Origin: Suillus spraguei
Taxonomy: Eukaryota > Basidiomycota > Agaricomycetes > Boletales > Suillaceae
DNA: 64,000 bases
Direction of reading: 5' to 3'
NCBI GenBank assembly: GCA_016800925.1
Contig: JABCPU010000076.1
Coordinates: 124,001-188,000 of the forward strand
Part shown: positions 22,178 to 32,673 of the stretch, piece by piece
Numbering within the stretch: the first letter of the stretch is position 1
How the letters are laid out: the number at the start of each line of letters is the position of its first letter
Translations under genes and position numbers: made by a program
Notes under the pieces: generated by a model
What the model was told of the DNA's origin: nothing
The model's input: the letters and a program-made list of their open reading frames with translations, nothing else
Database searches by the model: none

Positions 22178-22552
22178 TCATCTACTTTGCCGTGCAGGTC
22201 CTGGACTATCCGGTTCGACCTTGGTCAGCCCTCGTATGGTATCGCGTATTTCTTCATCTCGGGTATTCACGGCCTCATACGTTGCAACTGCAATTGAAAG
22301 CGGATCATCACTCAAAAGATTCAGATTCATGATCAATTCGCGCCAATTCACCGTAGCCTGTAGGACAAGGAAAGCAGGGGCGACAACAAACCAAAAAGGA
22401 GCTCGGTGAGCAAGATCATTGTAGTTTGCAAAAATACTTATATGGTAAAACCCAGATTCATTCCTAATGCGTGTGCCTAGTCCGCACCACCATGTATGAT
22501 CCAGCTTGCACGGGGTGTCTGAGTCACCCTCTTGCTGGATTTCGGCATTCAA
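22178..22552 (-). pseudogene. Fragment of a multi-pass membrane protein gene
   Basis: An open minus-strand frame encodes a hydrophobic stretch (FWFVVAPAFLVLQATVNW) and IAVATYEAVN. Related minus-strand sequence occurs at about 19390-19230, and the ATYEAVN portion also in the dispersed repeats at 18150 and 35960. The appearance is that of a truncated integral membrane protein of the kind expanded in Agaricomycetes (DUF6533/6534-like), but I cannot name it firmly. No complete exon chain is visible. Confidence 0.4.
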
Positions 22553-22592
22553 GTTCAGTCCATACCCGCACGAACCTAGTGTAATTTTATTA
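22553..22592 (+). repeat. C48 gene-tail repeat, copy 3
   Basis: CAGTCCATACCCGCACGAAC followed by TAG and GTGTAATTTT. Flank similarity to copy 2 extends about 60 nt further upstream (TTGCACGGG(A/G)T block), so copies 2 and 3 share a more recent origin. Confidence 0.75.
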
Positions 22593-22689
22593 CTATTACA
22601 TTGAACATTCTACATTCTACATATGTACAAGGACACGCTTTCAGTCGACTCTCGGACACCATACTATGATACTTGCATTGCATAGCCAC

Positions 22690-23420
22690 TCTGAAATATG
22701 TCTATATTAGTATGTTTGTACAGTAATATTTGCTCCTGAAAAAACTTTCGCGTTCCCACTCATGTAACGAAAAGTTGATGCAGTGAATGCAGTACCCTTC
22801 GAATGCATTGAGAACTGAGGATGCAGTTTTGTTTGAGATCTAGGCGATGAGGAGGTACTCCGGGATGGGTCGACTAAGATTCTATGATCGCCAATACGAT
22901 CTACGAAAGCGGTGAATTGCGGGTCCCCATGGTCCAAATTGTTGTGATGAGACTCCATGACCTTACCGACGATGCGAGAGTGGCGGTCTCTCCTGTTCCG
23001 CTGAAAATGGGACCCGCCTGCCGAAAATCTATGAAGGTAATTCCTCCGAACAGTATTCATGGACGATTGCTGATTGCACAGCAAAGGTCATTGGAAAGTG
23101 ACACATCATTGGCAAAGAGATGGAGAGAATGCGCAGACTTGCCATCGTCATCAATGATAGGTCCAACAGTTGTCCTCAGATAGATGCCGTCTTCAACAGA
23201 TACGGCGTTGGCATCAAAAGTGAACACATTGACACGAATATCACCCATTTTCAGTGTGGCGATGAAGCCGTCGTACAGCCAGTAATTCTTTTTGTCGATT
23301 TGATACCTGCTTCCGTTCTGAAGACAAACAGAGAGAATTACGACACAAAGGATGAGTCATCAGCGTTCGCAACACGCAGCAACAAACAAAACAACACAGC
23401 ATGACGAGCCATGCATGCTT
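22690..23420 (-). pseudogene. Degenerate secreted-protein gene, unknown family
   Basis: The minus strand begins with a good signal peptide (MARHAVLFCLLLRVANADD, from about 23413). After a gap come NGSRYQIDKKNYWLYDGFIA, FTFDANAVSVEDGIYLRTT and FANDVSLSNDLCCAISN. The frame then meets a TGA where the protein should continue (LFGGITFIDFRQAGPIF), and shifts again before RRDRHSRIVGKVMESHHNN and DRIGDHRILVDPSRST. One in-frame stop and one shift therefore separate three well-preserved blocks. I do not know the function of the family. The gene is broken here. Confidence 0.6.
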
Positions 23421-23574
23421 GGAGCGATTTCGAAATTCGTGTGACTACCTTCCCTTTCATGCTCTACTTCAGATCATTTGCTGACGTGTTCACAAAATGA
23501 AGAGATTAGCACGAAATACATCACTGCACTGCACCGACTCTCCTCGAAGTTGAGTCGTTGTCTGCCTCACATTT

Positions 23575-23815
23575 TTCTTTCTTTTTCCTGCTCTCTCGTC
23601 GACAGCACTCTCAACCTCACCAAGGAATTCGTCGACACCTGCTTAGCCATCTCTACTGCCCTCTCTTTCGACAAGCTCTCGCTCCCAAACAATGACGAGA
23701 GGATGACTACGGACGACGTCGTTTCCAACCCGACCTGCCTCAGTGACGACGTAATTGTTAGTGAATCAGCCTCACTGACAATTACGCCAACTCAGAATCA
23801 GGTCATTTGTTGACG
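23575..23815 (+). pseudogene. 5' fragment of the trypsin-fold peptidase gene
   Basis: It corresponds to 20060-20300: the polypyrimidine end of leader intron 4 (CTGCTCTCTCGTCGACAG), then KEFVDTCLAIST, ALSFDKLSLPNND and VVSNPT. It lacks a 24-nt segment present in the larger copy and carries an insertion before the CTGACAATTA motif. Similarity then ends, with no downstream domains. It is a truncated duplicate. Confidence 0.75.
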
Positions 23816-24527
23816 TGTCAAAAATATGCCGGTGGACAAGGGATTGGTACGAAATGCGGCATCACTGCACTGCACCGACGCTTCGCGACGTTGGGTCATG
23901 GCTCGCGAGATCTGACACCCAACCTAGGCCTGGCCTTCAGACAGATGCATTTGCACATGGTCAGACGGTGAATGTAGTAACTTCGTAAATAAAGAGTGAC
24001 CGTCCGCAGGCGAGCTGAGAGCTCGTATATGTTACTATGGTTGCTCTTGATAGTTTAAGATGGGCATCTCCTTCCCTCATTGATGGGTACTTTATGTACT
24101 GTAGCCTTACCTCGCATCGCATATTAATTTGGCAAGTCTTCCGTGCGCGCAAAGGATGCATATGTGATTGGAGGAATGATCGCACATTGCATTGTATACG
24201 TTGTCAGCAGCCACCATGAGTGGCAGAATTCTTCAAGCCGCTGTGATTCTGGCGACCGCAAGAATCGACGGAATCGGCCTCGCGCGTGCGATGCAGTCAA
24301 GAGGTTGCTGAACAACGAGCATTTAACCTAGAGAGAGAAAATGGTATTTCCTCAGGTAACCGAAACACATCATGGCCGCGCTAGTAACAAACGATATAGT
24401 CACTGGCAGGGGGATGTCATTACACTGCATTGTTCGAGTCTGTGATGGTATCAACTGCGATGGGAATTAAAACGGTCGCTTCCGTACATGTACACAAGAT
24501 AGAGCACAGGCCGAGCACAGCACTCCT

Positions 24528-24683
24528 AGTGTTGTTGGCACAGTAGTATCATTATGAGTTATCATGAATCGTTGTCACGTTGATGCAGTGCGCCTGGGAG
24601 TTTTGCCGATGTGCCAAGATGCCAACACTTGGTCAAAACTCGGCCAAAAGTAGGTTTGCCCCCGACACTAAGCCGCTGCTGCT
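24528..24683. mobile_element. 156-bp insertion with 8-bp target-site duplication
   Basis: GCACTCCT occurs at 24520-24527 and again at 24684-24691. The copy-B sequence lacks the intervening 156 bp. Eight-base duplications are typical of hAT-type insertion. Terminal inverted repeats are poor, but AGTGTTGTTGGCA at the left end is nearly the inverse of TGCCAACACT about 90 bp inside. Too short to code; a MITE-like element is likely. It lies within the 3' end of MDE1-A. Confidence 0.6.
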
Positions 24684-25716
24684 GCACTCCTTCATTGAGC
24701 ACCGTCGGTAGACCAGCTAACTTCATTTTGACTCCTATCTCCAACAAGTAATCGAGACACTGATATCATTAAGCTTTTGACCTGAGCCTAAAATCCGTTG
24801 CGACTAACCTCTGTTTGGGTTTTTGCTTTCTGCCAATCGTCGCCTGATTGGGGAAGTTAACGTGTATAAATTGAGATGATTGGCCAATGACATACCCCAC
24901 ACATAAATACCGTGCCGCAAAACAAGAATACCAGCGGCCCTGGGATACTTCTCCATGGCCTCTTTCATGCTGTCCTTCAGGTCTTCTTCGTTAGGCGTAT
25001 TGCCAATGATCGGGACTTCAAGGGTGTCAAAGTATGAAAGGGTAGGGCCATTTCCGCCAATTCGAACGCCCTTGATCATCTTTCCAGAGATTAATCAAGG
25101 GAGAATAGAAAGTAAAAGCGCAATACCTCCTGTGAACAAGATCAGTATAAAAGCTCACGGAATCCTAACTCAACTCACTTGATGAGAAATTCTGAACATC
25201 TTCTCTTTCTCCCAAAGCAGTGTTGCCATCACAGCGTTTTGAGAATGAGTGTGAATACACGAGCCAGCGCTACGAATCGTAAAAGCATTCCAGAAAAGCG
25301 GGGTACAGGCAGACTCTTTCAAGTTCAAGTTGGGGCGACGAAGGAAAATCCTATCGGTATGTGGAGAAGGCTCTGCCTGGGGATAAGGCAGGACGAATAT
25401 ATGCGAAGGCTCGATGCGCTCTTTCTGCACGCCTGAAGGGGCGATGTACACTTTATCGCTACGGGAAACTTATCAGCGCGCGCAAGGTGAAGCAGACAAG
25501 AAACGAACTTAGTACGGATACAGATACCCCCGCCAGTGCCAGTCACCCATCCCAATCTGTAGAAGGATGCGCATAACTCTGATATAAGGTTTGCAGGCTG
25601 ATCATGCGATTGATGGTCAGTATCATGAATCGAATAAATGTTTCATAGATATGTCTCACATGCAGAGGATCAGTGGACGTTACAAGAGCATCTTCCTGTT
25701 CTATGCTCGCAGACAT
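24562..25716 (-). CDS. MDE1: Methylthioribulose-1-phosphate dehydratase, copy A with extended C-terminus
   Basis: Exons on the minus strand: 25716-25660, 25597-25509, 25458-25179, 25129-25127 (3 nt), 25079-24896, 24843-24809, 24759-24562; 281 residues. The class II aldolase-fold enzyme dehydrates MTRu-1-P in the methionine salvage pathway. Visible signatures: [35 protein letters not shown], the zinc-binding HTH of [24 protein letters not shown] and a third zinc-ligand His in [12 protein letters not shown]. The normal end (GLPTVLNE) is not followed by a stop as in copy B. The frame runs on for 42 residues into the 156-bp insertion. No inactivating change was seen, so both copies may be functional. 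Confidence 0.88.
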
Positions 25717-26185
25717 TGTAATGCAGTAACAAATTGTATTCGATGATTAAATAGCAATTGCCAATCAGTATCAGCTTTGAAAGTCCGACTAATAGTTGAC
25801 CCACCTTGATTGATTGGTGGTGATCCACCTTGAGTGGGTGGTGGCGACCCACCTTGAGTGGGTGGTGGTGACCCACCTTGAGTGGGTGGTAGCGACCCAC
25901 CTTGAGTGAATGGTGGCGGCCCATCTTGAGTGAGTGGTGGCAAGTGCTCTTCATGGACCCAGTGAGAAGGGATCCACCAGTACTTGTCACTGTGAACCGT
26001 CGGGTTGACACACTGCACAAAGATGAACCATCATGACTCAGCCAGTAGTATGAGGAAGAACTCACGAGCAGGTATGCCTTCCCATCATTGATACCACCCC
26101 GCTTGAACTTTACTGGTAGATATCGCCCACACCCAAGCTTTGGACAGTGACTGTTGGGAGGCGGTAGCTGGGATGCGGGGTCCAT
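25701..26185 (-). CDS. Small Cys-containing protein with octapeptide repeats
   Basis: Exons 26185-26066 and 26012-25701 give 143 residues. The first exon encodes SHCPKLGCGRYLPVKFKRGG, then a Cys made across the splice (YLLCVNP) and HSDKYWWIPSHW. The Cys and His spacing suggests a small zinc-binding fold. Residues 65-115 consist of six copies of an eight-residue unit, PP(P/F/I)(T/N)QGGS-like. The last 20 residues come from sequence that is also present near 47395-47430. The 3' end overlaps the first codons of MDE1-A, on the same strand, so transcription of the two is tightly juxtaposed. I do not recognise the family with certainty. Confidence 0.5.
25801..25944. repeat. 24-bp tandem repeat, six units
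   Basis: Six exact-length 24-bp units built on CCACCTTGAGTGGGTGGTGG. They encode the octapeptide repeats of the minus-strand protein, and unit length is a multiple of three, so copy-number change keeps the frame. Confidence 0.9.
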
Positions 26186-27274
26186 ACGGAAAAGATGTAC
26201 AATGTACGCGTATTACGTGCCAATGAGGAGTTATAAGATTAGCACGTAGATGTCTCGGCATCGCTATATAAGCGTTTATATACTATCATAGGGCTCGGCT
26301 GTGTCAGTCGCTATATGCTTTTCCAAAGATTAGCACGTAATTTGAAAGTTCGCCATTGTCCGCCGCTGGACTCCGTCGTACCGCGGCGGTTGTGTTACAT
26401 AAGTATAGTTCTCGGCGGTACTTCTCAATGGGTGCCTCACCGGTTCACGTTCAGGAACATTTCAAGTCGCATTTTGAATGTCACTCACTCCTACATATGA
26501 GCGTATTTATTGGATTAGAATAACTTGAAGGCTACCGTAAGGGTCCGCTATTTTTTTGGCGATAGATTTGTCTGGGGCCTCTCTTTGGCTTGAATCTCGT
26601 GCGATTCCATTTTTTAGGTACCAAAGCGTTGGACAATTCAAGTCAGTGGGACCTTCATCGATATCCTGTACATGTCTGTTGTATTCGATAAGTATCATTA
26701 CCCACACATGACCTGGAAGGAAGTACTAGTAATTATATACCGCTACTCTGTACTTAAGGATCATGTAGTATTGTGTGTGGGTAGGGGGGGACCAATTATT
26801 GTATCTGACGGTGAGTTACTTGGAGGGGCAAGGGCGGCCAAGTAATAAATTGGCTTTGAACAAAGCAGTGGTCAAAACAAGTGGGACTTTCACAGCACCT
26901 TTGCAAATCACTGTCCTGGCACAGCTGTAGGACTCCGGGAAATGAGGCACCTGATGAACGTGCGACAGACGTGCCGAGAGACCATCAGAACACAAAGATA
27001 TTCCAGGGGCCCAACACTTATCACTCAATTGTGTACGTGAGCCCCCCGTCACAATGGGATCTGAGTGGCTCAAGCCTGCGCAAAATAGTAATTCTACCTT
27101 CGCATTAAGGGAGATGGTATGGAAAGCCGGAGCACCGTGCTCGTTTTGCCAGCGACTTTGGTCACATGCAGTTGAGGGACCCCAAACACTGCGTGCAAAT
27201 AATACTTTGATATAAGCATGTCCAAACAAAACGTGAATCTACAAGCCCCAGCAAGAAATCTACAAGTCCCAAGA
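26186..27274. other. Intergenic with dispersed repeat
   Basis: No gene was recognised. The part at about 26392-26480 (GTTACATAAGTATAGTTCTC, then TGCCTCACCGGTT and CACGTTCAGGAACAT) recurs at 47872-47965. Confidence 0.5.
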
Positions 27275-29756
27275 TTAATCTGTCTCCGTCTCTGCTTCGT
27301 CAATTTCCAACTTTTCGTAAATTTTCAACTTAAAGCCACTCCATTTACAAAACTTGTTGCAATTGTGCTCCTTCTCGAATGTGCTAACTGCACGTTCGAT
27401 GTTGCCATCCCCGAAGATATCATCCTTCCCTTTGTTGACCAGGCTATAGTCCCCAGTTGAGTTACGAGTAATATTTTAAAATGAAATCACGTACGGATGT
27501 GTAAGAACTTGAGGGTCAGACAAAATCTCCAATCCACCTTGGTAATCGGAAATGAAAGCGAGACCGCCGGTTTTGGCAAACTGTATGTGTTGCGTGCAAG
27601 CTAGAAATTCGGCGATTTCATAGCCAACCTCGTATGGATCAAGCATAGGGTTGCAATCCATATTATGGATATATTTGATGAAATCATCGGTGATCAACTC
27701 TTCGACGAGGTACCCAGCCCGAGGCATGGTCAGTGACTTTGATTTGTGGCCAGGTTGTGTGTGATCGTGTGACAATGCGAGACCGGCCTCGACAAAACGC
27801 AAGCGAGGGATGTGAAAGGGCGGAGTGTCGGATGAATTAGCAACACAATGGTCTATGTATTCATATGCAAATGTGAGCAATGAGCGTGCCCAGTACAAGA
27901 CATTGGCTTCTCTGAACAGCTTTGGAAGCTCGTCACTTATCGTATAGCGTCCAATCGAAAAATTGATCGGGTTTGTGCTGCTGCCTGGAGGGTACTTCTT
28001 GTAAAATGGTCGCTTGACAGCGACCTTCTGGCGTGGGCGTGAACCTAAAGGAATTTCGGGGGCTGATAAAAGCGTCAAGAACCCAGGATGGGCCGTCTTG
28101 AAGCCTCCAACGCCAAGCATGTCGTCCGTCGAGGTCTGAACTGTAAGTCGGCCGCTGTGGCTCAATTCGGTGTCCGTGCGGAAGGCAGCATGAAGCTTTG
28201 GGTCGTCTAAAATGACTGATAGCGGGCGTGTTGGGATGGGGAAGAATTCAATATTCTCGTGCTGTATAGTGAGCACTAGGAGGTGTGATGTCAGAGAAGG
28301 ACTAAGAGTAATAGCACGTACTTACTTTGTCGGACATCTATGTCTGTAGTCCCACCAGACTGCAAAACTTCCCGCAGCTGTTCTCGATCTGGAGAACGGA
28401 AACCAACATTGGCAGATGCCATTTTCTTGAGGGGAGGCGAGGATGGGACACTCGCAATCTCACGCTGAAACGGCCGCTTGACTGGCGCTTTGGACAGTGC
28501 CGCTTCAGATGGTGCTTCGACTGATGAGATAGTCAACGAATCAGCCTGAGTGCCAGCCACAGCCAGCGCGCTTGAATGGATGCTCCTTGTCGCAGAAGGT
28601 AGAAAGAGCGGCTCAGAAGCCACAGCCAGCGCGCTTGATTGGACGCTTGAATGGATGCTCCTTGTCGCAGAAGGTAGAAAGAGTGGCTCAGACTGTGAAC
28701 CCATGCTGAATCGTTCCTAAGGGTATAGATTTTTTGGTAAGTATGTACCGGCATCGTATAATTGAAAAATACAAACCTCTTCAGCTTTTTCAAGCCACGT
28801 TTCGTAGTCCTCCCATTGAGCCGTGGGCACAACGACATACAATAAAAAAATTTTCGACTTGAATGTCATAGCGCGCAAGCCTTTGCGAGTTGCCTGCGTG
28901 CATTGGGAGTAAAAATAAGGCTGACGTGGCGGATGGGTTGATAAATCAACCCATCCACCATCTCGAATGACGAATTGGTCCTGGCGCCATGGAAAGCCTG
29001 TCGCAAAAGCTTGGATCTTCGGCAAGATGGTATCCAGCGAAAGTGTGATGAGTCCGGGTGCGTCAATGCGTGCATCAACGTCTTTTCGGCCCTCACATAT
29101 GTTCTGAAATTCAGAATTCAGAGTTGTCAGTATGCGATAGATGTAGCAGAATCCATCTACGTACTCCAAAAGGTATACCACGAGCGCCCTTCCTTCTATT
29201 TCCACCTTCCCGAACAGCGGTAATTTCCAAGCTAATAGTCTCCGCTGGGGGTACAGCATATGCTTGCTTAGCCCAGCGTTCTCGTTCGGCACCGTATTGT
29301 GCATGGTTTACTGAGTAGCCAGGCTGAGCCCAGCTAGAAGGGACAGCTATATCTGGCCCAGCACTAGTAGCCACTACACGTGGTGGCGGCTGCTGAGCTA
29401 CCGCTGAGAGATCACATCAGTAAATGTAAAATGGACGCGAGTATGAAATCAATCAAACCTGGTCTCCATGCAGCATTGATATTTTGCCGGATAACTTGAG
29501 CATTGCCTTGAGGGTTCGGACGCTGAGGGTTCGGACGTTGAGCAGTGGGCCTCATTGATGTTGCTGCTTTGCCTTGATAGTGCCGGTGACAAGTTGCGCA
29601 AACAAAGCGCCCGCGCTGGCCAATGACGATTGTCGCAATGTAGAAACATGGATCTCCCTTCAAAATCTTTGCAGCACAGGCAGAACGTTCACAAATGAGA
29701 TCTTCTTTGGCAAACGCATCTTCAGTGAACTGTGACGCAAGTTCGTAGGAGGCCAT
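27275..29756 (-). CDS. Alpha-type protein kinase with N-terminal Cys-rich domain
   Basis: Six minus-strand exons (29756-29459, 29403-29165, 29103-28777, 28716-28326, 28275-27495, 27443-27275) total 2205 nt, 734 residues, all in phase. The N-terminus has a Cys cluster (CERSACAAKILKGDPC, VCATCHRHY) that looks zinc-binding. A middle domain contains VDARIDAPGLITLSLDTILP and QFVIRDGGWVDL. A linker of Ser/Ala-rich repeats (FLPSATRSIHSS twice) precedes the alpha-kinase domain: VAVKRPFYKKYPPG (ATP-binding Lys), ELPKLFREANVLYWARSLL, LVEELITDDFIKYIHN, AFLACTQHIQF, FISDYQGGLEILSDPQVL, and the C-terminal zinc motif GDGNIERAVSTFEKEHNC with NKFCKWSGF. All hallmark regions are intact. Substrate unknown; such genes are expanded in Agaricomycetes. 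Confidence 0.9.
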
Positions 29757-29909
29757 GAATGTTGAAGGTGTGAGACGAGGACAGACACGATGAAGGTGCG
29801 AGAAACAATATATTTCAATGCAGGATTAAATACGGTCAGTCGCTCAGAACGAGCGGTCAGAGCCTCTGTGGCCATACTACCTAGTTAGCAAAATGAGAGC
29901 ACATCTACC

Positions 29910-29989
29910 GGACCGTCAGTAACTCAGAATGAGCATCCAGATGGTGAACGGACCGTCAGTAACTCAGAATGAGCATTCAGATGGTGAAC
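29910..29989. repeat. 40-bp direct tandem repeat, two copies
   Basis: GGACCGTCAGTAACTCAGAA begins each unit; the two 40-bp units differ at one position. A partial related piece (AACTCAGAATGAG-like) occurs just beyond. Confidence 0.85.
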
Positions 29990-30149
29990 AAGTTACTCGG
30001 AATGAGTGAGACTAAGCTAGAGCACCAACAGAATGAGTGAGTGAGACTAAGCTAGAGCGCCAAGTGAGAACACGTACTGGAGCCTCTGAGCATGTGGTGA
30101 AGCCGGAGTGGTGAAGCCCGAGGTTGTTTGCGGCATCAATGGGGCGATT

Positions 30150-30500
30150 TGCATGGGAGGATTGAAAGAGGGAGGATTGAAAGAGGGAGGATGATGAATT
30201 GAAAGAGGGAGGATGAAAGAGCGCCATAAACCTCTGTGATTTGATGAACGAAAGAGGCGAGGCATGTAAGTGGTGTGAGGTTTGCGGCATGAAAGAGGCG
30301 ATCTGCAGTTTGCGGCATGCACCAGCACAGCTTGCACAATATGAAAGGGGCGATCTAACACCAATGAAAGGCATGGAAGTGCGGCATGAAAGAGGCGATG
30401 CGCAATGCGCATGTAATCCGGCGATCTAACACCAATGAAAGGCACATGGAAGTGCGGCATGAAAGAGGCGATGCGCAGTGCGCAATGCGCATGTGATCCG
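30150..30500. repeat. Low-complexity and tandem repeat block upstream of the integrase gene
   Basis: GAAAGAGGGAGGAT-type units recur four times at about 30165-30225. A 70-80 bp unit containing ATCTAACACCAATGAAAGGC and GCGGCATGAAAGAGGCGATG is duplicated at about 30350-30418 and 30421-30500. No gene is hosted. The block lies between divergent alpha-kinase and integrase genes. Confidence 0.75.
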
Positions 30501-30737
30501 AGGAGTCGGCGAGGACCTTAACTGCACAACTTGAAGTCAGAACAAGGTAAGTCTTTTACAGTACCTATGGACATACCTTGCAAGTTGAGTGATATCCGAG
30601 GACCTTAACCAGTGCGCAAGTCAGAACTTCATCAGAAGTTCAGAACAAGGTAAGTCGGAGGCTTTACTGTGACTTTACGGAGATAATAAATATAACAGCA
30701 TCGTAAAGTGGGACCATACCGTCCTGCACCCCTTATC

Positions 30738-32673
30738 ATGCCCAACCAGCATAAACCAACACGTAAGTGTGGCGCATTCGCTTCAATACCACTCCCTGAC
30801 TTTGATCTTCATCCTAGCCCCTTAGATGAACTCGCGCCTCATATACTACGCTATTGGAAGACACGGCTCAACGACAAAGAAATCGTCCAGGCCTTACAAA
30901 AACATTTCAATACAGAACGCTACGGTATCGGGTACGTATACGATATTTATGATTAGCTGACTTAATTGCTCATAACTATCCTAGACTCACAAAGTTTCGT
31001 CAAATCCGTGTGGACATGGGCCTTGAACGGTCTCGCCGGCAGGGTCACACTATAGAAACAATCCACGAAGCTGTGACGGATCTTCGCAAGATGTACCCTC
31101 ACGCCGGAACACGAGAGATGATCAGTCTGCTCTTTCACGAAAAGAGTATGAGTGTATCTAGGTAATTTTGTCAAGTTGATCTGTTTGTCAAAGACTGACA
31201 TCGCAACCGTGACTATAATAGATCAGTCATGATGTCTTACTTCGCTGCCTATGAACCAGAACTCGTGCGACAACGTAAGGCCAGAAAATTGAAACGAAAG
31301 CGCTTCTGGGCAGCTGGCGTTAACGATCTCTTTGCCGTTGACCAGCACGACAAATGGCTCAGATTTGGGCTCGGTCTTCACACTGGAATCGAGCCGTTTT
31401 CAGGGCGGATAATGTGGATCCGAGTTTGGCATTCTAACAGAAACCCACAGTTAATCCTCAACTACTATCTCGACACAATCGCAGAACTTGGCCGTGAGTG
31501 ATATGCCATTTGTAAATACTTCACTGACGCAAGTGCTAGATATGCCGCTGATCACTCAATCCGATTTAGGGTCCGAAAATTATGGCATTGCGAACGCGCA
31601 GACGCTTCTTCGCCAGCGCTATGACCCAACCCTGCAAGGAACTCTGCAACATCGTTGGATGCGCACGAAGAAAAACGTAATGCCGGAAATCACTTGGTCA
31701 CAACTCCGGCGTAGGTTCACACCTGGCTTCGAGAATTTGCTGGACGAAGGTGTCATTGAGGGTTGGTACGACTCAGCGGATACTCTCCAAATGTACGTAG
31801 CGCTTGTCTTATGGTCCTATGCCCTTATATGTCTTGTTGTCTTCTAGGATGATTTTTCGTTGGGTTTTTATACCCTGGCTGCAGCAGGAGCTTGACGCTT
31901 ATAGAGACCGAGTGAACAATTCCGCCAAGAGGCGTGACCGCAACAAGGTATCTACTTATTTCTGTCTCATTAAAATGTGTGCTTACAATCCCCCTAGGTA
32001 CTCCCACACGGTGTCCCAACTCTTATCTACCATTCTCCCGAAGATTTCGGAGCATTGGATTTCAAGGTATTCATTTGCACAAGTGACCGCACACAAAGGC
32101 TTACTTGACTATGCCAACTAGGTTTCTATAGATCGCGAGGGCATCGACTACGTTCGCAATGTCTATATCGATGCTTCCAACCCGGTATTCGACCTTGTCC
32201 CACCTATGCTTGGCAACTTTATCGAGCATTGTTATGATGCAATGGGGCGCCCTGCAGTGACTCGGTCATCAGTTTGGACTGTATATAGGAATGTGCTGTC
32301 TGCTGTACAGCTTGCAGAGAACCCACATCCCAACTTACTACTGACTCGGACGGAAAATGAAGGTGCCGCCACCGGTGCATTGACATTGATCAGTGGCCAT
32401 GCCGATTTACCTTTCAACGAGGAACCGGATGACATGTATTACATGGGTGGCGTGCGTGGAGGATTGGGCCTAGGTACGACGCAAATCTCCTTTAATCAAT
32501 TATATACTGACGAGGCCAAAGGTGATTCTCACGTCCACAACTTAAACGCTCTAGCCGAGCTGGATGAACCTGATGTTCCATTGGATGGCAGTTCTGCGGG
32601 TGTTGGACCCTTAATTGTTTGGCAATTTTCGAGTGATGAGTCAGAGAATGATGGCGCAGTGGATGAATGGTGA
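30738..32673 (+). CDS. Integrase-core (DDE-type) transposase-like protein
   Basis: Seven exons (30738-30931, 30985-31161, 31222-31493, 31540-31792, 31848-31947, 31998-32066, 32122-32673) join in phase to 538 residues. An N-terminal helical region (HILRYWKTRLNDKEIVQAL) resembles the DNA-binding part of integrase-core proteins. The catalytic core follows: AAGVNDLFAVDQHDKWLRF (first Asp), GIEPFSGRIMWIRVWHSNRN, TQSDLGSENYGIAN (second Asp) and acidic residues downstream (LLDEGVIEGWY). The C-terminal 170 residues are acidic. This multi-exon integrase-core family is widespread in mushroom genomes and may be domesticated. No flanking inverted repeats or target duplications were seen here, and the frame is intact. 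Confidence 0.85.

Larger units (their letters stand above)
23985..25735. repeat. Segmental duplication, copy A (contains MDE1-A)
   Basis: This block is homologous and co-oriented with 41625-43125. Similarity begins near AATAAAGAGTGACCGTCCGC in both and ends just beyond the MDE1 start codons (CATTGTAAT(G/A)CAGTAACA). The coding part is nearly identical. The flank beyond the gene's 3' end is more diverged, and this copy carries extra sequence near 24130-24290 and at 24528-24683. Confidence 0.93.

Noticed and set aside
29910..30500. CRISPR-like array
   Set aside because: The repeats are few, of unequal type and without unique equal-length spacers, and the genome is eukaryotic.
30738..32673. Possibility that the integrase gene is an active transposon with its own ends
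   Set aside because: No inverted repeats or target duplications were found near its borders, and the seven-intron structure is more like a domesticated or stably inherited gene.
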